DNA of 64,000 nt from Pyrinomonadaceae bacterium MAG19_C2-C3. Its GTDB lineage: Bacteria > Acidobacteriota > Blastocatellia > Pyrinomonadales > Pyrinomonadaceae. Location of the stretch: positions 1 through 64,000 of the forward strand of contig JANDLT010000004.1 of NCBI GenBank assembly GCA_024330265.1. Direction: 5' to 3'. Of this stretch, positions 1-9,547 are shown one piece after another (the stretch's first letter is position 1; each line of letters opens with the position of its first letter). Made by a program: the position numbers and the translations under genes. The notes below the pieces were generated by a model. It had not been told where the DNA came from and did no database searches. It worked only from the letters and a program-made list of their open reading frames with translations.

Positions 1-43
1 CTAAAGTCTTGCGCTGAAAGCGCATAGTTTCAACTAGCGTGCT

Positions 44-135
44 GGAACAATGAATGTAGGGGCAGGGCTTGTCCCTGCCCGTCTTCTTCTACCGAAAACA
101 CGGACAGGGACAAGCCCTGCCCCTACAAATGTTCC
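44..135. repeat. Long inverted repeat (hairpin) element
   Basis: Two 27-bp arms at 55-81 and 101-127 are complementary with one mismatch and enclose a 19-nt loop; similarity continues a few bases outward (GGAAC at both ends). Each arm is itself palindromic (GGGCAGGGCTTGTCCCTGCCC-like). It abuts the truncated hicA fragment at 158, so it, or an event around it, probably replaced the 5' part of that gene. It is built like the 27-bp palindrome at 48711-48774. Confidence 0.85.
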
Positions 136-157
136 GATGTCGCGTGTTCCGATTTAG

Positions 158-259
158 TTTAAGACCAAACCCGGCAAGGTGACGATACACGGCAAGCCAA
201 GCGATAACATTGCACCGGGAACGCTCAATAACATACTCAAACAAGCCGGGTTGAAATAA
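158..259 (+). pseudogene. hicA: HicA-type toxin, 3' remnant
   Basis: The frame from 158 to the TAA at 257-259 encodes 33 residues containing TKPGKVTIHGKPSDNIAPGT and ending NNILKQAGLK, which matches the C-terminal half of HicA mRNA interferases (about 60-80 aa). A stop codon lies directly upstream in frame (155-157), there is no start codon, and the N-terminal part with the double-stranded-RNA-binding-like fold and catalytic His is missing. The stop lies 12 bp before hicB, the standard hicA-hicB order. The toxin is therefore presumed inactive. That this is a HicA remnant is my recognition of the family's conserved tail. Confidence 0.8.
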
Positions 260-271
260 CAGGAGAAAAAT

Positions 272-484
272 ATGAAATACGCTGTTGTGGTCGAATGGGC
301 AGACGGCAATTACTCGGCATACTCCCCGGATGTCGCGGGGTGTATGGCAACCGGCGACACCATCGAAGAAACCAAGCGCAACTTTGCCGAGGCGTTAGAG
401 TTCCACTTGGCGGGCTTGCGCGCCGACGGCGAACCCGTTCCAGAACCGTCAAGTGACGTTGATTTTATTGAAATCGCGGCGTGA
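272..484 (+). CDS. hicB: HicB-family antitoxin
   Basis: The 70-aa product starts MKYAVVVEWADGNYSAYSPD and has the partial RNase H-like HicB fold, with the typical P-D-x-x-G-C and T-I-E-E segments (PDVAGCMATGDTIEE). It has no C-terminal DNA-binding domain, so it is of the short HicB type. An AGGAG ribosome binding site sits 7 nt before the ATG. In complete systems HicB binds and neutralises HicA; here its partner is only a fragment, so this is an orphan antitoxin that could still neutralise HicA made elsewhere. Confidence 0.85.
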   Translation: MKYAVVVEWADGNYSAYSPDVAGCMATGDTIEETKRNFAEALEFHLAGLRADGEPVPEPSSDVDFIEIAA

Positions 485-504
485 ACAAAACGGCAGTACC
501 ACGC

Positions 505-542
505 CAGAAGCGGTAAGAACTTGTGAGTTCTCACCGCTTCTG
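505..542. terminator. Bidirectional hairpin between convergent genes
   Basis: Arms of 16 bp (505-520 and 527-542) pair with one mismatch around a 6-nt loop. The hairpin lies between hicB on the plus strand and the beta-helix gene on the minus strand, which converge on it. No strong T run follows on either side, so termination is inferred from placement and stem strength. Confidence 0.55.
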
Positions 543-622
543 ACTTTACGCTTCTGATTTCGATAATCAAAGTTAGATTCAGGCTATGAATCAACGTTCA
601 AGGTTATGAACACGCTTCCCGG

Positions 623-2422
623 TTAGGGTGAGCGATTGATTGCCCCGCGATATTCGCGTCGAGCGCGTCCGCCGAAGCGATTGCGCGACGGTTTGCGCGA
701 AGTATCGAAACGCAAAACGCCGTTGGTCGCGTTCGTTTCGATGCCGCGTGCCAGCCATTCATTGAAGTTGAGATATTGCGGTCCGGGTCTGCCGGTCGGG
801 GCGGCGAAGTGGTAGTCAATGAAGGTCGGTATTTTGTACGGGTTATAAACTTCTGTCGTCGTCAAGTCATAGCCGTTATTTCGCATCACGAGCAGTGCTT
901 CGTCCTTAGCGCGGACACCTCCAAACAAAGATTGGCTGCTCCGACATCCGTTGCAGCTGTTGGCTACGATGTCCGGGTCAAGGCGCAAGCGGACGAGATT
1001 GTTTTCAAACGTGAAGTTCGTGAATTGGTCAGAAGCAAACAGGAACAGCGGGTAGAAGCTATCACAGCGACTGGAATCTATCGTGTTGTTTCGGTAAATC
1101 ACCTGCCCGCGCGTGGACTGAAATGGCATCCCGCAATCGCGTTTGATGATTGAGTTCGTGACCGTCACACGCCCACCGACCCACTCCGGCACAACGACAT
1201 CTTGCATCCATGACCTATCAACAAGCATTTCACCGTAGCCTACGCCGTCGCCGAACTTACTGTTCGTAATCAGGAATTTACCCGAAGGTAGGATTGAGCC
1301 GTTGGCAAGTCGCCCGTTCGGAAAGTGACCGCCGTCAATTAAAATTGAATTGTAAGGAAACCTTCCCGTCGAAACGTCGCCGTTGAAGTGCGTGTAGAAC
1401 ACTAAGTATCCTAAATTTTGCCCGGCAGTTGAACCGGGTAGTCCCGCGTTTTTGAGTGTCTGGCAGTTCCGGTAAGTATGCTCCAGTGAATGCGCGGCGA
1501 CAGGGCTGTTCATGTCCGTGAAGCTGACAAACGCCGTCTGGTCGCCCCACGGCGTACCCTGTTCGGCACGCACACGCTCGGCAAGAAACTTCGCTCCGGT
1601 AGTCCCTTCAATAACTCCCAGCGCGTGCTTTGACCACGCATATAAATAGCAATCTCGCACAACACTATCATCGGCTTGAAACAGCTTAATCGAATATCCA
1701 TCACTCGCATCGCCGCCATTCGGATTTGCGACGCACGTTCCGCCAACCATCAAGTTCTGAATCGTGATTCGTCCGCCCGTCACGTCAATCGCATTGCCCG
1801 CGTTTGACGAATAGATGTCAACGAAGCGGCGTGAGCGCACGTATATTTTGCCGTCGCTGTTCGGGTTCGTACCGTCGAAAGGATGAAAATACAGACCGTT
1901 CGCGCCGTCCTGCATGAAACTTCCCGGCGTTGCTTGTAACGCCGCTTTGTTAGCCGCGAAGGACGTGCCGCCAATGCGCGTGAACCACTTGAGGGAGTCG
2001 GGGCGTGACGGGTCTGTTAGTTCCCACAGCACACTTCCCGCTTGTGCATCGGTGGAGTGATAAACCTTATCGGCGTTGGTTGAATCGGGAAGAGTGAACT
2101 CCCCCGCCGCTAAAACCTTGTACGCGCGAAGGTCGGCTTGTCTTTCACCGGATGTCGTGACGGTTAAGCCGGAAGCGTTCGCGCCGATGGTCAGCGTCTC
2201 GGTGAGGTATATCGGCGCATTCGTGTCAATCACAAGTTTCGTGATGCCGTTATTTGGCGCGGCAAGCTCGGCGTTGACTTTAGCGACGCTTGCCCACGCC
2301 GTCGCCGGAGTGTCGCCATCGTTCGAGTCGTTGCCCATCGCAGACCAATACTTGGTTGACTGCGCGCTGATGTGTACGGCGAATAAACAGACGAAGATTA
2401 AAGCGAGTGATAGCCTTTTCAT
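623..2422 (-). CDS. Secreted right-handed beta-helix protein
   Basis: The 599-aa product begins with a clear signal peptide (MKRLSLALIFVCLFAVHISA, probably cleaved before QS). I chose the ATG at 2422 because AGAGAGG precedes it by about 6 nt; a TTG seven codons upstream lacks this. The body resembles parallel beta-helix proteins of the pectate-lyase type: it has runs of short hydrophobic-Asn segments such as ITIQNLMVGG, VTVTNSIIKR and NFTFENNLVR over residues about 210-500. No catalytic set could be assigned. It is the last gene of the polysaccharide locus, so a role in binding, cutting or remodelling exported glycan is plausible, but the substrate is unknown. Confidence 0.65.
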   Translation of the reverse strand: MKRLSLALIFVCLFAVHISAQSTKYWSAMGNDSNDGDTPATAWASVAKVNAELAAPNNGITKLVIDTNAPIYLTETLTIGANASGLTVTTSGERQADLRAYKVLAAGEFTLPDSTNADKVYHSTDAQAGSVLWELTDPSRPDSLKWFTRIGGTSFAANKAALQATPGSFMQDGANGLYFHPFDGTNPNSDGKIYVRSRRFVDIYSSNAGNAIDVTGGRITIQNLMVGGTCVANPNGGDASDGYSIKLFQADDSVVRDCYLYAWSKHALGVIEGTTGAKFLAERVRAEQGTPWGDQTAFVSFTDMNSPVAAHSLEHTYRNCQTLKNAGLPGSTAGQNLGYLVFYTHFNGDVSTGRFPYNSILIDGGHFPNGRLANGSILPSGKFLITNSKFGDGVGYGEMLVDRSWMQDVVVPEWVGGRVTVTNSIIKRDCGMPFQSTRGQVIYRNNTIDSSRCDSFYPLFLFASDQFTNFTFENNLVRLRLDPDIVANSCNGCRSSQSLFGGVRAKDEALLVMRNNGYDLTTTEVYNPYKIPTFIDYHFAAPTGRPGPQYLNFNEWLARGIETNATNGVLRFDTSRKPSRNRFGGRARREYRGAINRSP

Positions 2423-2479
2423 TGTGACCTCTCTTGAAATCAAATCTTGACAATCAAGATAGTGAGACGGGTTTCGCCG

Positions 2480-3034
2480 TCATCCCTCGATTAACCTTTT
2501 CCTCACGGGCATCGCCGGATTGCCGCTATAAATCGTGTACGGTTCGAGGTCTTTCGTCGCTATGCTGCCGACGGTCAAAATCGAATGCGAAGCTAATGTC
2601 ACGCCCGGACACACCGTCGCTTTCGCCCCGACCCATACCCCGTCATGTATCGTCACGGGCTTTGTTATCAAATCGAAACTCGGTGATTTGTAATCGTGAT
2701 TGCCCGTCAAAATATACGCGCCTTGCGAGATGCACACGTTATTTCCCAGACTCACCAGAGCGAGATTATCAATCCACGAATTTTCACCCAACCAGACATT
2801 ATCCCTCGCTTCAAACAACCACGGATATTTGATATTGACGCTTGGCTTGATGACGAAGTTGTTGCCTATTTTCGCTCCGAACAGGATGAGTAAGCCGCGC
2901 TTCCAACCGCTCGGAAACGGCACGAAAGTATTGACGAACAGAAAACTGCACGCATACCACAAAGCCTGTTTCAAACCAGACGCGGGCTTGTACCATGCGT
3001 TATCGAACGTGGACAAATCAACGCTTTTCATCAT
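2480..3034 (-). CDS. WcaF-like hexapeptide acetyltransferase
   Basis: The 184-aa protein has the left-handed beta-helix pattern of hexapeptide acyltransferases from about residue 50 (repeats such as IGNNFVIKPSVNIKY, VSLGNNVCISQGAYI, VWVGAKATVCPGVTL). It has the N-terminal FxFGS-like segment and the family residues around TGNHDYKSP and GNPA seen in colanic-acid acetyltransferase WcaF. It would transfer an acetyl group from acetyl-CoA to a sugar of the polysaccharide in the cytoplasm. The start codon overlaps the stop of the preceding glycosyltransferase by 4 bp (ATGA), so the two are probably translationally coupled. Length is normal for WcaF. Confidence 0.85.
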   Translation of the reverse strand: MMKSVDLSTFDNAWYKPASGLKQALWYACSFLFVNTFVPFPSGWKRGLLILFGAKIGNNFVIKPSVNIKYPWLFEARDNVWLGENSWIDNLALVSLGNNVCISQGAYILTGNHDYKSPSFDLITKPVTIHDGVWVGAKATVCPGVTLASHSILTVGSIATKDLEPYTIYSGNPAMPVRKRLIEG

Positions 3035-4236
3035 GCCACTCGTCGCGCGTCCTGCCGCGCCCGTTCGACAGCTTCGCCGCTGATGACTTGTCCGTAAATC
3101 GTTTTCAGTTTTTCAGCGATAATCATCCAGTCGTAAGATTCAACAACAAGCGTGCGTCCACGTTCGCCCATCTCACCACGCGATGCGTCGTCAGCTAACA
3201 ACCGTGTGAGCGCGTGGGTTAAATCTTCGACATTCGTTTTGATTACTAATCCTGCGCCCGCCGTCCCGACTTCGGAAAAATTACACGCTTCGCTGATGAT
3301 GACCGCACACCCCGCCGCCATCGCTTCGAGAATCGCCATGCTGAACCCTTCGGAGTGTGACGGCAACGCGAACACGTTCGCCGAACCCAACGCCGCGAGT
3401 TTCAATTCGCCGTCCAACATCCCTGTGAAAACGACGTGTTCTTGTAAGCCCGCATCACGCACAAGGTTTTCAATCGTCGCTTGATAACCGATTAAATCGG
3501 GTCCGGCGATGACGAGGCATGTTCCCTGCGCTGGATTCGCTTGACGCACACGCGCGAACGCTCGCACAAGCAAATCAACTCCCTTCTTCGGGTCTATGCG
3601 TCCCATGAATAACACGATGCGTTTGCCGCGCACCTGTGGAAAAGCTTGTTCAAAAATCTCTCGTTCGGGCAAGACGGTAAAGTCATCGGCATTGATGCCG
3701 TTCGGTAATACAAACGTGCGAAGGCGCGAGATGTCGAGCACCTTTATGTTGCGTTCCTCATCCGCGCTCAAAGCCTGCACCGACGACGCACGCCCCAGTG
3801 TCCGCCGCTCAACCAGACGCATGTACGGACGCTTCTTCCATGCTTTATAAGACAAGCACCACGGCTCAAGCATACCGTGCGGAGCGACGATGTAAGGGCG
3901 ATTGAGACGGCGTGCGATGCGACTCGCAATCAGCGTCGGGTAAGCGAAAACGGTATGCAAATGTAAGACATCGTAAGCCGGTGCGTTGTGCCATAACCAT
4001 TTAGTTAATGCTAACGAAAAGATGAAACTGCTGTACTGCCCAACATGAACGCCATGTGTCGTGACACCATCCGTGCAAGTCGTCGTGATGTTCGCGCTGT
4101 TGCCCGGTTCGCATGTCGTCGTCAGTATTTCCGTTGTGACATCGTGTGCGGCGAGTGCGCGCGTCAATTCAGGAACAACGCGACTCGGTCCGCCCAGTTC
4201 GAGATTAAGCGAAGGGACGACATGTAAAACTCTCAT
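3031..4236 (-). CDS. Glycosyltransferase, GT4 family
   Basis: The 401-aa protein has the GT-B fold. The N-terminal glycine loop is VVPSLNLELGGPSRVV (residues about 7-22). The C-terminal Rossmann entry is VLFMGRIDPKKGVDLLVRAF, and the donor-binding E-x7-E motif is EGFSMAILE. PHGMLEPWCL in the N-terminal domain is typical of enzymes that act on lipid-linked repeat units. It should add one nucleotide-activated sugar to the growing glycan at the cytoplasmic face. ATGA overlaps link it to the genes on both sides. Donor and acceptor cannot be read from the sequence. Confidence 0.9.
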   Translation of the reverse strand: MRVLHVVPSLNLELGGPSRVVPELTRALAAHDVTTEILTTTCEPGNSANITTTCTDGVTTHGVHVGQYSSFIFSLALTKWLWHNAPAYDVLHLHTVFAYPTLIASRIARRLNRPYIVAPHGMLEPWCLSYKAWKKRPYMRLVERRTLGRASSVQALSADEERNIKVLDISRLRTFVLPNGINADDFTVLPEREIFEQAFPQVRGKRIVLFMGRIDPKKGVDLLVRAFARVRQANPAQGTCLVIAGPDLIGYQATIENLVRDAGLQEHVVFTGMLDGELKLAALGSANVFALPSHSEGFSMAILEAMAAGCAVIISEACNFSEVGTAGAGLVIKTNVEDLTHALTRLLADDASRGEMGERGRTLVVESYDWMIIAEKLKTIYGQVISGEAVERARQDARRVA

Positions 4237-5483
4237 TGCTTTAAGAAACTGTTCTGTTTGTTCGCTTCGCCGTGCAAGGCGCGCGGCGGAATCTCGCCGT
4301 TTATGCCGCGCGCCGCAAACGCCGCATCAACGGCGCGCATCAAGCCGTCGGCGAAACGCTCAACTCCAAATTCGGCGACGATACGCGCGCTATGTTCGCC
4401 CATCACGCGCCGCGCTTTGTCGTCTAATTGATGAACGCTGATGAGTGCTTGCGTCATTTCATCTGGCTTATTCGGGTCAAAGGTAAAACCGTTCTGTTTA
4501 TCGCGCACGAGTTCGGGACACGCCCCGACCTTGCGACTGCACAGAATCGGCAACCCGGAGGCGCACGCTTCGTTGACCACCAAGCCCCACTGTTCTTGCA
4601 AAGCCGGATGAACGAAGGCACTCGCCAAACCGTACCAATCGCCAATTTCTTGGTATGTGATGAAACCCGGCAGATGCACGTTAGCTCCTAGATTTTCTTC
4701 CATTACGCGACGGCGAATGTTTGCTTCCTGTTCACCGCTTCCGCATACAACCAAGTCCCACGCCTCGCGCGCGCCTATTTGCCGACGATACGCGATGTAG
4801 GCATCCAGCAATCCGGCGACGTTCTTTCGTTCGATTAAGCGCGTGACGACGAGAAAGAAACGGCGGTTTGGAATCTGTGACTGACGCTCACGCGCGGCAT
4901 CGGCACAGACGCGGGCGCGTCCGGCTTGCGCGGCGAAGTATTCGTTATCCACGACATCGTAACCAAGAAAGATTCGCTCACGCGGAAAGCCGAGCGCGCC
5001 CAAGTAATCACGATGCGCTTCGCCGCCGACGAGTGCCGCGTCAAACTTCGAGATATACAACTGAAACTTCAAACGCTCTTTCAGCCAGTAACGGCGCGCG
5101 TCATCTGCCTTGCTTTCGCTCATCACGATTGAAATGACATCCGGTCGCGCCCATCCAAGCGCGGTATGCGACACGGCATCACCCCAACCGGGGACAACCA
5201 AAATATCGGGAGCCGTTTCGTCAAGACATTTCGGCAACAAAGATGCCGCCTGTTTCTCAAGTTGCTTTTCCCCGTTGAAACGCACAGCCTTTTCAGGAAC
5301 AAGCGTTTTAATCGGAAACGTAATTTCCTTCGGCGTGAGGTCTCCCCACGGATGCCCGGAAGTCGTGGCGATGGATTGCACCGCCGTCATTTTCCACCCG
5401 CGAAGCGCACACGCTTCTTGCGCGCTTCGCAAGCGGGCGGCATGGTAGCCGCCGATGTTATGAAAAAGAATGGCGAGGTGCAT
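4233..5483 (-). CDS. Glycosyltransferase, GT4 family
   Basis: The 416-aa protein is GT-B type. An N-terminal acceptor domain (start FHNIGGYHAARL) is followed by the donor domain with VVTRLIERKNVAGLLDAY (about residues 217-234) and QEQWGLVVNEACASGLPIL, which carries the E-x7-E pair. The N-terminal domain is unusual in lacking the common GG(A/P) loop. It overlaps the next gene by ATGA and follows the polymerase gene by about 75 bp. Linkage specificity is unknown. Confidence 0.88.
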   Translation of the reverse strand: MHLAILFHNIGGYHAARLRSAQEACALRGWKMTAVQSIATTSGHPWGDLTPKEITFPIKTLVPEKAVRFNGEKQLEKQAASLLPKCLDETAPDILVVPGWGDAVSHTALGWARPDVISIVMSESKADDARRYWLKERLKFQLYISKFDAALVGGEAHRDYLGALGFPRERIFLGYDVVDNEYFAAQAGRARVCADAARERQSQIPNRRFFLVVTRLIERKNVAGLLDAYIAYRRQIGAREAWDLVVCGSGEQEANIRRRVMEENLGANVHLPGFITYQEIGDWYGLASAFVHPALQEQWGLVVNEACASGLPILCSRKVGACPELVRDKQNGFTFDPNKPDEMTQALISVHQLDDKARRVMGEHSARIVAEFGVERFADGLMRAVDAAFAARGINGEIPPRALHGEANKQNSFLKQ

Positions 5484-5557
5484 GTTGCTGTATGAGTTTT
5501 TACGAGAAGCGCGAGGTGAAGAAAAGATTGGCGCGGGCTTACTTCATGCGGCGAAGT

Positions 5558-6958
5558 TCATTGCCTAACTTCGGTTGTGTGCGGCATGGATACGGGTTGG
5601 GTATGAGTGATGAATGCGCGTCGTGTGCTTCTCGCCTGTGTTCTACCTACCGCCCATCGCAAAACGATATATGTCGGAATGGCGGCGAACAAAAATCTGA
5701 CCAGCATCGCCTCTAATGTTTGAAAAACGAGATAGAGCGTCAGTGATGCGAGCAGAACGTACATCACAGTTCCGAAAATGTTTCCCGAAATCATCAATCG
5801 CCACGTTCTGCCGTAACACCAACCGATGAGAAACAGCGCGCCCAACGCTCCCCATGAAAACTCAATCCACATATCGGCGACGATGCCGGGAGCCGCACCC
5901 GGCGCACCTATCCAGCCGAGCGTCTGCGCGAAAGCCTCATCGCCGACACCCAAATTCTGTTCGAGTCCCTTAACTCCGACATCTTCATACTTGTTCTGCC
6001 ACAGCTGACGCGGAATCGGACGAATGAAGATAACCGCGAAGTATCTCCGCCCATAATAAATGTTGTCGGTTTCGGAAGCGTAAATCATGGCTCCCGCTCC
6101 GTAAAGATATTCATTGGCGACTACAAAGTTTCCCCGTTCCGCCCTGAAATACCCCAGCACATCGGTACTTGTTTCAGCATCCGAGCCGATGTAAATGTTT
6201 CCCCGGTTGGTGACGAGAAAAAGCAGAAGCCCGCCGATGATGATGCTGACCAGAGCGAGGGCGGTAACGGGCGGGCGGCGACGGTGCATGATGTACCAAC
6301 TCATCCCGATAGCCACGATTACAAGAAACGTTGGACCGCGCCGCGCACCTAACAAACCTTGCAGCAAGTACGGCAGCGAAAACAACGCGATCAATATCAC
6401 ATATTGCCCTAGCCGCTTTCTGTTCATCGGTTGGTTGGCGCGCACGACCAACGTCAGTATCATTGCCGGAATGCACAATGAAACCGCGTCACGCGCATAA
6501 CCGTAATCAGACCACCCGCCGCCGTAAGCCTGCCCGTAAGCGGCGTAAAAACCGCCGACGTTGTAGATTCCGAGAAGGTATGCCGCAGTGCCGACGAAAC
6601 CCAGCAGTAACGCCGCCGAACCGATTCTTGCCCGTGCTGAAGCGGAAAATTGAATCGTCGTCGCGGCAGCTTTCGATGCCACAATCGTCCGTTGATTGCC
6701 GGTGGCAATCAAGCATCCGGCGCAAAACGCGGCGACGCAAAGCAAACAAACCGTTTGCACAAATAATGCCCGGTCATATGTTAAAAAACTTAACAACTCA
6801 TCATCGTAAATCAGCTTGAGCGGCAGAACCACATACATCGCCACGAGCATCGGCGCGATATACACCAACGGATGGAAACTGTCGCGCGAACGGCGATAAG
6901 CAATAATCATTGCCCCAAATGCCACGAGTCCGGTTGTGATGACTAATAAGATATACAC
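5558..6958 (-). CDS. Wzy-like polysaccharide polymerase
   Basis: The 466-aa protein is an integral membrane protein with about 11-12 hydrophobic segments, an N-terminal membrane anchor from the GTG start, and a long periplasmic-type loop (about residues 270-360, NRGNIYIGSDAETS to GAAPGIVADMWIEFSWG). This is the layout of O-antigen or oligosaccharide repeat-unit polymerases, which join undecaprenyl-linked repeat units in the periplasm. Wzy proteins share little sequence, so the call rests on topology and on its place among glycosyltransferases. AGGGTGA lies just before the GTG start at 6958. No Wzx flippase lies beside it, which is odd for a Wzy. Confidence 0.7.
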   Translation of the reverse strand: MYILLVITTGLVAFGAMIIAYRRSRDSFHPLVYIAPMLVAMYVVLPLKLIYDDELLSFLTYDRALFVQTVCLLCVAAFCAGCLIATGNQRTIVASKAAATTIQFSASARARIGSAALLLGFVGTAAYLLGIYNVGGFYAAYGQAYGGGWSDYGYARDAVSLCIPAMILTLVVRANQPMNRKRLGQYVILIALFSLPYLLQGLLGARRGPTFLVIVAIGMSWYIMHRRRPPVTALALVSIIIGGLLLFLVTNRGNIYIGSDAETSTDVLGYFRAERGNFVVANEYLYGAGAMIYASETDNIYYGRRYFAVIFIRPIPRQLWQNKYEDVGVKGLEQNLGVGDEAFAQTLGWIGAPGAAPGIVADMWIEFSWGALGALFLIGWCYGRTWRLMISGNIFGTVMYVLLASLTLYLVFQTLEAMLVRFLFAAIPTYIVLRWAVGRTQARSTRRAFITHTQPVSMPHTTEVRQ

Positions 6959-7072
6959 TGCTTCACCCTGTTTGCTTTACGACAAGTACGCCGACTCTAT
7001 TCAATATCCACTTTGAACACACCATTAAGTTAAAAAGAGGCTAACGCTTTATGCGAATCCACAGTCGAGATT

Positions 7073-8284
7073 TTATAGTAACCGCTTTATCTGCGCTCTG
7101 AAATCTGACCACGAATGACTAGCGGCGCACACTCGTGCCTTTTGCCGCAACTCGTTATTTCTTACGGTCAAACCCGACAGTTCCTCCAAACGATTAGCGA
7201 GTGCTTCGATGTCGCCGACTTTCGTCAAAAACACACCGTCATTTTCCGTACCGATGTCGGGCAGACAGGTATGTGCCGTACCAAGCACCGGGCATCCGTG
7301 ACTTAACGCTTCCAAGTACACCTGTCCGAAACCTTCGACGAGTGACGGCAGAACGAATAGGGTGCTGGAATTATAGAGTTTATGCAGTTCTTCAATGCTT
7401 GTACCGACAATTAAATTCACGTTCGGCGTTTGCCGAATGATAGGCATAAGTCCCGGATCAACATACCGACACACCAGCGTCAGCGAACTATTTTTCGGAA
7501 GTTTAGCTTGACCCCATGCCTTTAGCAGATGATGCAATCCTTTACGTTGTGCGCCCCAGCCGACAAAAAGTGCTTTGAACTCCTCCGATGATTGTCGGTC
7601 TAAATTGTTTTTGACCCGGGAAACCTCGATGCCATATGGAACGACTTCACAAATTCTAGGGTCGGCTCCGGCGGCAACGAGCGTGTGTTTAGTAAAGCTG
7701 CTCGCGCATACAATTAAGTCGGCGTGTTTCCAGCAATCACGGACGCGCCTGACGAGCGGTTCGGGCAGATTAGCTCCAGTCTCCTCTATGTAGGAATGTT
7801 TAATGTAGCTGAACTTCTCGACATCTTCAGTTAATAAGCGATGTTGATAATCAGCGTGCGGGTGAAATTCAAATAAGATTTTGCGCGGCGTATGACGGTA
7901 CGATGCGACGAACGCTTCATATGCGTAAGGTGTGTAGAGAAACAAGTTTGCCCGCGATTCGCGCGCACGACGTGCGGCAGCATAAGCGAAACGGCGGTCG
8001 AGTTTGGCGAGCGTTGTCGCGGGTGAATATCCGAGACGGTGACGAGCATGTTCGAGAAACGTCGTGCCAAACAGATTGTTAATCTTATCGTCGGGAATAC
8101 CGAGTTGAAACCGGACGAACATCTTTTTTTTCAAATGCGACGGCATCAATGCGGCAAGTTTCCGTCCTTGTGCAGTGAGATAAAAGTCTGTGATGAACTG
8201 GTCAAGGTGTCCCGCTTCGGCGAGAGCTAAAGGAACTTGATAAGCGTCTCGCCGTCCACGAAACGCGCATACATATTGAGCCAT
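7073..8284 (-). CDS. Glycosyltransferase, GT4 family
   Basis: The 403-aa protein opens MAQYVCAFRGRRDAYQVPLA, an N-terminal domain of a subgroup of GT4 enzymes with no glycine-rich loop. The donor domain has FVGWGAQRKGLHHLLKAW and the E-x7-E motif in PSLVEGFGQVYLEALSHG (about residues 307-324). It should act in the cytoplasm in glycan assembly. About 110 bp of AT-rich sequence with no gene separates it from the polymerase gene. Confidence 0.87.
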   Translation of the reverse strand: MAQYVCAFRGRRDAYQVPLALAEAGHLDQFITDFYLTAQGRKLAALMPSHLKKKMFVRFQLGIPDDKINNLFGTTFLEHARHRLGYSPATTLAKLDRRFAYAAARRARESRANLFLYTPYAYEAFVASYRHTPRKILFEFHPHADYQHRLLTEDVEKFSYIKHSYIEETGANLPEPLVRRVRDCWKHADLIVCASSFTKHTLVAAGADPRICEVVPYGIEVSRVKNNLDRQSSEEFKALFVGWGAQRKGLHHLLKAWGQAKLPKNSSLTLVCRYVDPGLMPIIRQTPNVNLIVGTSIEELHKLYNSSTLFVLPSLVEGFGQVYLEALSHGCPVLGTAHTCLPDIGTENDGVFLTKVGDIEALANRLEELSGLTVRNNELRQKARVCAASHSWSDFRAQIKRLL

Positions 8285-8314
8285 AATGCTTACAAAAAGT
8301 GCCGTACAACTTCT

Positions 8315-9547
8315 TCAATTATCTGTGTTCAAACCATTTTTAGCGTCGAAGATAACTTCGAGTATGCGCGCGGCAACCCTGTCCCAAGTGTAATGCTGCA
8401 AGCACCACTGTTGCCCTTCGTCGCCCATTTTTTGTAAGCGTTGAAAATCTCTAAAGGCATTTAGTATCGTTTCAGCTACCGATTGCGCGTCCGACTTCGC
8501 TGCCATGAAACCATAACGCCCGTGACCCGTAAGTTCCGGTATCGCGTGTCGGTTCAAGCCGAGTATCGGAGTTTTACAGGCTAAGGCTTCGAGGTAGACC
8601 AAACCCCATGGTTCTGCCGTCGCGGGCATCGCATACAGGGCGGCATCGTTGAAAAGCTGTTGTAATTCTTCCCACGGCACATGTCCGAGAAACCTCACAT
8701 TAGGCGCGCCTATTGCCATTTCGCGGTACTCTTCTTGTCCGACGATGACCAACTTCAAACGTGGATTTACCTGTTGCGCTCGCTTAAAAGCTTTAATTAG
8801 CAACAATCCGCCTTTCTCCTCAAAGCGTACTTTTGCGACAAACAAGATATGCCCGTTGGCGTAATCTTTATTGCCATCGAAGGCGGTGATTTTGCCGCGA
8901 CCTGTCCCGACCACCGTGATGCGCTTTGAATCAATTCCATAGTGCGCGATGAGGTCTTCTTTCACATACTCGGCAATCGGGAAAAAATGCTCGACTGATT
9001 GAAAGGCTTCGCGTTCCGCTTGTTCAAACTCGCATAACGTTGCGCGGGTGAAACGATTGTTCACATCGCTCACTTCGCGCAACGTGTGCCACGTCGAATC
9101 ACACATTAGGTAATGATTCGTTGAAGAATCGTGTTCTCCAAGCGGCAAGGCAAGCGAAGTCAAATGAAGAATTTTCTTTGCGGTTTCATCTTCAAGATGT
9201 TGTCGCAACAACTTCGCATAGTGCCTACGGGCGCGGCGTGTACGCGCATAATCGGAACGGGCTTCGGCAGTCAGCCACGCGATTTGTCGCTTGATATTTT
9301 GCGGTGTCGGCAGAAACGCTTGCCACCGCGAAGTTTGATAACCGAGCATCAACCGGAGTTTCTTAAATCGCCCGATGGCACTGCTATCAACGGCATCAAC
9401 CGCATAACCCGCCTGTTCAATAGCTTCAATCAAATTCGCCGGTGTACCTGACCACGTTGTGTAACTTCGGGGGTCGCCGATTCCGGTCACGATTAAACGC
9501 TTTGCTTTTTCTTTGTCACTCGTGGTCGCAAACTGCTCCTGATTCAT
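8315..9547 (-). CDS. Glycosyltransferase, GT4 family
   Basis: The 410-aa protein starts at the ATG at 9547, which overlaps the stop of the upstream gene (ATGA); a GTG six codons earlier is less likely. The donor domain has FVAKVRFEEKGGLLLIKAF and PATAEPWGLVYLEALACKTP with the E-x7-E motif. The N-terminal domain contains TGIGDPRSYTTWSGTP, a form seen in GT4 enzymes that lack the usual GG loop. It is translationally coupled to the STELLO-like gene, so the two may act in succession. Confidence 0.87.
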   Translation of the reverse strand: MNQEQFATTSDKEKAKRLIVTGIGDPRSYTTWSGTPANLIEAIEQAGYAVDAVDSSAIGRFKKLRLMLGYQTSRWQAFLPTPQNIKRQIAWLTAEARSDYARTRRARRHYAKLLRQHLEDETAKKILHLTSLALPLGEHDSSTNHYLMCDSTWHTLREVSDVNNRFTRATLCEFEQAEREAFQSVEHFFPIAEYVKEDLIAHYGIDSKRITVVGTGRGKITAFDGNKDYANGHILFVAKVRFEEKGGLLLIKAFKRAQQVNPRLKLVIVGQEEYREMAIGAPNVRFLGHVPWEELQQLFNDAALYAMPATAEPWGLVYLEALACKTPILGLNRHAIPELTGHGRYGFMAAKSDAQSVAETILNAFRDFQRLQKMGDEGQQWCLQHYTWDRVAARILEVIFDAKNGLNTDN

